Below are positions 22,185 to 24,948 of a stretch of 24,948 nt of DNA, in pieces. Both the position numbers and the translations under genes were made by a program. Position 1 is the stretch's first letter. Every line of letters starts with the position of its first letter. The notes below the pieces were generated by a model. That model did no database searches and was not told where the DNA came from. It was given only the letters and a program-made list of their open reading frames with translations. Origin of the DNA: Oscillospiraceae bacterium (GTDB taxonomy: Bacteria; Bacillota; Clostridia; Oscillospirales; Ruminococcaceae); contig CAAGBQ010000120.1 of assembly GCA_900768105.1 (NCBI GenBank), positions 1 to 24,948 on the forward strand, in the 5' to 3' direction.

Positions 22185-24809
22185 TCAGCCGAGAACCTCT
22201 GCGCCGGTGTTCGGGTTTTGTTCGCCCTTGCTTTCTCCCTTTGCGCTGATGTGGATAGGCGCGCTGTCCTCGTTTATGCGCATAAGGCGGTTATAAACTC
22301 TCTCTGCCTCAACAAGGGTTTCATAAGCCCCTTTGGAAACAAGGTTTTTCTGCTTTTCGGTAAGAGAATCATAGGCCTTTCTTGCCGCTTTTATTGCGTC
22401 ACCGCTTTCTTTGGTAACGGTGCCGATTGCGTTGATAAGATCCTCTGCATCCTTTGCAACCGCCTCGTTGTCCACTTCAAGAGCAAAGAGATAGCCGGAA
22501 TCGTTTTTATAGTATATGGTTCCTTCGCTGTCGCAGATAGGAGAACCAAGGCAGAACTGCTGCATTCCGGATTCCGGAATGAAAATGTGCTCAAGGTCAA
22601 ATGTATCCGCTTTTGTGTTCCATGTTACGCAATACATACCGCCGGGAGGCGCATTGTAGGTGGTGTAAATATACACATTTCCGGTTTCCTTCTCATAGCC
22701 CGTGGTCATAAGCATCGGTGCCTGCGGATAGCCCGGCAGCGTAACATTGGTTACAACCTGCATGGTATTTACATCAATAACATTAAGCGTGCCGGGGGAA
22801 CCGAACTGCTTTGCGCCGGAGGTTCCTATGAAAGCTCTGCCGTTATAGATAATCGGCGTGCTGGTGCACATATTGCCCATATCCACGGTTTGGAAAGCGT
22901 CGTGGTCAAAATGGCCGTCCGCGCTGATGGGTGCTTTGAGGAGCAAACCGCCCTTGGTTACGGCGTAGCACGCGCCCTCATAATAGGCAACGGTGGAGCG
23001 GATATCGCCCTTTATTCCCTCGATTTTGTCGATGATTTCGCCGGTTTCGGGCTTTACGCTGTAAAGAACGGCGTTGGCGGTGTAATCGCCCTCCTCCGTG
23101 CCGTCGTCGGAGCCAAAGACAACATAATTATCGGTTGCGTATGCGCCTGCCCAATAGAAGCCGCCCTTGTGCTTGATAGTCCAAGTGGCGTATTTGGTTT
23201 CGTCGGTCTGGTCGGGCTTTTCGTCGGCAACGGAGAAGCACGCAAAGGTGCCGTCGGCAGTTTCGCCGTTCCACATGCCGATGTAGATGTAACCGTTATG
23301 GTAAGTTATGGGTGAAATAGTCTGACCGCCGCTGAATCTTTCGCTGAGCCAGACGGATTCAAGAGTAGTTGCGTCGAACGCCTGAATGTTGTTGTCGAGC
23401 TGAACGAAAACCATGCCCTCGGCGTAAGTTATGGGGTTGGTGGCAAAATATGCGCTGCCCTTCATAGGTGCGGATTTCAGCACTTCGCCGGTTTCTTTGT
23501 CGAGGAGGTAGATATTTCTGCCCATGGCGCAAATAAGCACATCATGCATTACGCCGTCAATTTCCATATCATTTAAGATAATAGGCGGAGTCGGGGACAT
23601 CCACATATCGGTGCCCATTTTTTCAGCCCATTTCAGCTTTGTATACTTTGCTGCGGTTGGCGTTTTTGCGCCGCGGATAGCCATATTTACATCGTTCCCG
23701 CGGAAATTTGTCCATTCGCCTTTATATTCCTTGTGGGTGCTTGTGGGCAGCGGCTGAAGGGTCACTTCGATGGGACCGCTTACGTTTGCAGGGTCAAAGC
23801 TGCCCTCGTAGGAAACATAACCGTTTTTGATAACAACATAGTTATAAACAATGCCTTCCTGCAAACCCGCAAAAATGTGCGGATTATCTGCCTTGGGGGA
23901 AAGCTCTTTTTTCATATTGTCAAATACGCGAACGGTTGCGCCTTCCGGAATGTTAAATTCAACTTTGGCGGTTTCTCTTTTTACAATGTGAATCGTCCAA
24001 GTATAATCCGAAACACCCGCAAGAACTGTGCGAACTTCAATTTTATCGGTGTTGCTTACATCAACAACGGTGCTTTCGCTTCCGTTGTAGGTGACGGTCA
24101 AGCCTTCCAGATTTGGCTCCCAATAGCTTCCGCTAACATCAGGAACCATTGTTATGCTCGTTACAGTATCAGGAATAAAGAGCCAATATTCCGGAAAAGT
24201 TTTGATTCCGGTATTTAATACACGTTTTTTTTTGATTTCTTCATTCGTGCTAAAAAGATAATACGATGTTCCCGTATCCGTATCGAGCGGCTTTTTCATT
24301 TCGGCACGAGCATAGCAGTTAACATTAAATGTATAAACTATATCATCTTTATCATTGTCGCTTATGGTAATCTTTATTACATTTGCACCATAATTTATTC
24401 CAACATATCTATATCCTTCATTTGCTATAATGTCAACAGAATCTCCACCGTTAACCTGAAGTTTAATGGTTGCGGTAGCAGAAACCGGATCAACATGAAC
24501 ATAACACGAATGAGCAGGTCCAAGAAGTGCGTCAATATTATATTCATATGTATGCTGTTCAAAACCACCTATATTGCTAGTCGAATCGACTACAACTTTT
24601 GCTACGGAAATGAACATTTTTTTCAGTACATCGCCCTCTGCTTCCCCTGCCTGAATAACAGGTTCTGCCGCGGGTTCCTCTGCCTCCTGCGCTGTGGGTT
24701 CGCCGAGCGGCAAAAGGTCGAGGCTATCCGCTTCCGCCGCCATTGCCGCCGCCGGAAGCAGCGAAACAGACATTATCACTGCCAAAAGCAGTGACAAAAG
24801 TTTCTTCAT
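22185..24809 (-). CDS. Large secreted PQQ-like beta-propeller protein, unknown function
   Basis: 874 residues. Signal peptide 1-24 (cleavage AMA-AEA); acidic Ala/Glu-rich linker about 28-58. Residues about 60-165 look like a cadherin-like beta-sandwich (PVSATATIKLQVNG, YGANVIKITISDNDKDDIVY), a second related repeat at about 185-278, and a PEGA-like module at about 281-352 (FNIPEGATVRVFDN). From about 365-780 a PQQ-type beta-propeller with strands such as IYLLDKETGEVLKSAP and repeated VFVQLDNNIQAFD elements. Residues 784-845 form a three-helix segment of the SLTEKQKNLV type often seen in Gram-positive surface proteins. It ends NPNTGAEVLG with no following hydrophobic anchor. AAAGGAGG precedes the ATG. 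No enzymatic residues are visible; binding or scaffold roles are guesses. Confidence 0.82.
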   Translation of the reverse strand: MKKLLSLLLAVIMSVSLLPAAAMAAEADSLDLLPLGEPTAQEAEEPAAEPVIQAGEAEGDVLKKMFISVAKVVVDSTSNIGGFEQHTYEYNIDALLGPAHSCYVHVDPVSATATIKLQVNGGDSVDIIANEGYRYVGINYGANVIKITISDNDKDDIVYTFNVNCYARAEMKKPLDTDTGTSYYLFSTNEEIKKKRVLNTGIKTFPEYWLFIPDTVTSITMVPDVSGSYWEPNLEGLTVTYNGSESTVVDVSNTDKIEVRTVLAGVSDYTWTIHIVKRETAKVEFNIPEGATVRVFDNMKKELSPKADNPHIFAGLQEGIVYNYVVIKNGYVSYEGSFDPANVSGPIEVTLQPLPTSTHKEYKGEWTNFRGNDVNMAIRGAKTPTAAKYTKLKWAEKMGTDMWMSPTPPIILNDMEIDGVMHDVLICAMGRNIYLLDKETGEVLKSAPMKGSAYFATNPITYAEGMVFVQLDNNIQAFDATTLESVWLSERFSGGQTISPITYHNGYIYIGMWNGETADGTFACFSVADEKPDQTDETKYATWTIKHKGGFYWAGAYATDNYVVFGSDDGTEEGDYTANAVLYSVKPETGEIIDKIEGIKGDIRSTVAYYEGACYAVTKGGLLLKAPISADGHFDHDAFQTVDMGNMCTSTPIIYNGRAFIGTSGAKQFGSPGTLNVIDVNTMQVVTNVTLPGYPQAPMLMTTGYEKETGNVYIYTTYNAPPGGMYCVTWNTKADTFDLEHIFIPESGMQQFCLGSPICDSEGTIYYKNDSGYLFALEVDNEAVAKDAEDLINAIGTVTKESGDAIKAARKAYDSLTEKQKNLVSKGAYETLVEAERVYNRLMRINEDSAPIHISAKGESKGEQNPNTGAEVLG

Positions 24810-24896
24810 TAAAATTTCCTCCTTTTATGTCTGAACTTTAATGTATTTTTTTGTAACCGGCACAAAGCCGCAATTACCGTTACAAACAGAGCATAT

Positions 24897-24948
24897 CATT
24901 CTTTACTATGTAAAGAATGGAGCGCGCGCTCCATTCTTTACTATGTAA
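24897..24948. repeat. 35-bp direct repeat with perfect palindrome at window end
   Basis: CATTCTTTACTATGTAA occurs at 24897-24913 and again at 24932-24948 (period 35). Between them the sequence 24910-24941 is a perfect palindrome with 16-base arms (half-arm GTAAAGAATGGAGCGC), and CTTTAC-TAT-GTAAAG (24901-24915) is a second, smaller one. It could be a terminator of a gene beyond the window or the start of a repeat array; only one and a half units are visible. Confidence 0.7.

Noticed and set aside
22218..23315. Plus-strand frame of 365 codons opposite the propeller gene
   Set aside because: Antisense to a protein with a signal peptide and clear repeated modules; no ribosome site.
1..24948. Search for CRISPR arrays, tRNA genes, transposases, phage genes or toxin-antitoxin pairs
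   Set aside because: None seen: no regularly spaced short repeats apart from the two described, no cloverleaf-like segment noticed, and no recombinase or transposase among the open frames.

Overview
The window looks like chromosome from an anaerobic, endospore-forming Clostridia-type Firmicute, probably near the Oscillospiraceae/Ruminococcaceae. The grounds are a cotJABC spore-coat operon, desulfoferrodoxin, a PerR-type regulator, AGGAGG-type ribosome binding sites, sigma-A-like promoters, and the close sequence character of the BMP lipoprotein and OFA transporter to clostridial families. There are no tRNA or rRNA genes, CRISPR array, insertion sequence or prophage. Most of it is ordinary, well-packed chromosome. 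No genuinely new protein system stands out; the most unusual element is non-coding (a tandem 203-bp structured repeat).

Layout. 1-1958: typA/bipA (C-terminus cut by the window edge) and a small YdbC/PC4-like gene, both on the minus strand. 2189-3297: cotJA-cotJB-cotJC with a terminator. 3305-3710: two tandem copies of a 203-bp repeat that looks like a structured RNA. 3831-5681: ECF-type sigma factor, its membrane anti-sigma factor (DUF4367) and a small secreted protein. 5760-6705: aldo/keto reductase with a 19-bp-spacer MerR-type promoter and dyad. 6741-8154: a perR-ferritin-desulfoferrodoxin oxidative-stress operon with a consensus promoter and a perfect 27-bp operator palindrome.

8189-16971 is a nucleoside uptake and salvage block, all on the minus strand. 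Reading in transcription order it holds thymidine kinase, purine nucleoside phosphorylase, pyrimidine nucleoside phosphorylase and uridine kinase, then a BMP-family nucleoside-binding lipoprotein and a NupOPQ-like ABC importer. The ABC genes would bring nucleosides in; the phosphorylases split them to bases and (deoxy)ribose-1-phosphate; the kinases rescue thymidine and uridine/cytidine directly to monophosphates. Terminators separate the salvage enzymes, the lipoprotein and the ABC components into separately tunable units.

17034-20290: a LysR regulator divergent from a 3-hydroxyacyl-CoA-dehydrogenase-type enzyme and an OFA-family MFS transporter, with two overlapping dyads in the shared promoter region; this looks like a small inducible carboxylate-use module. 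20452-21957: M32 carboxypeptidase. 22185-24809: an 874-residue secreted beta-propeller protein of unknown role. The window ends in a perfect palindrome inside a 35-bp repeat that may continue past the edge. Several intergenic terminators share a GTGC..TGAGCAC core, which is noted as a finding.
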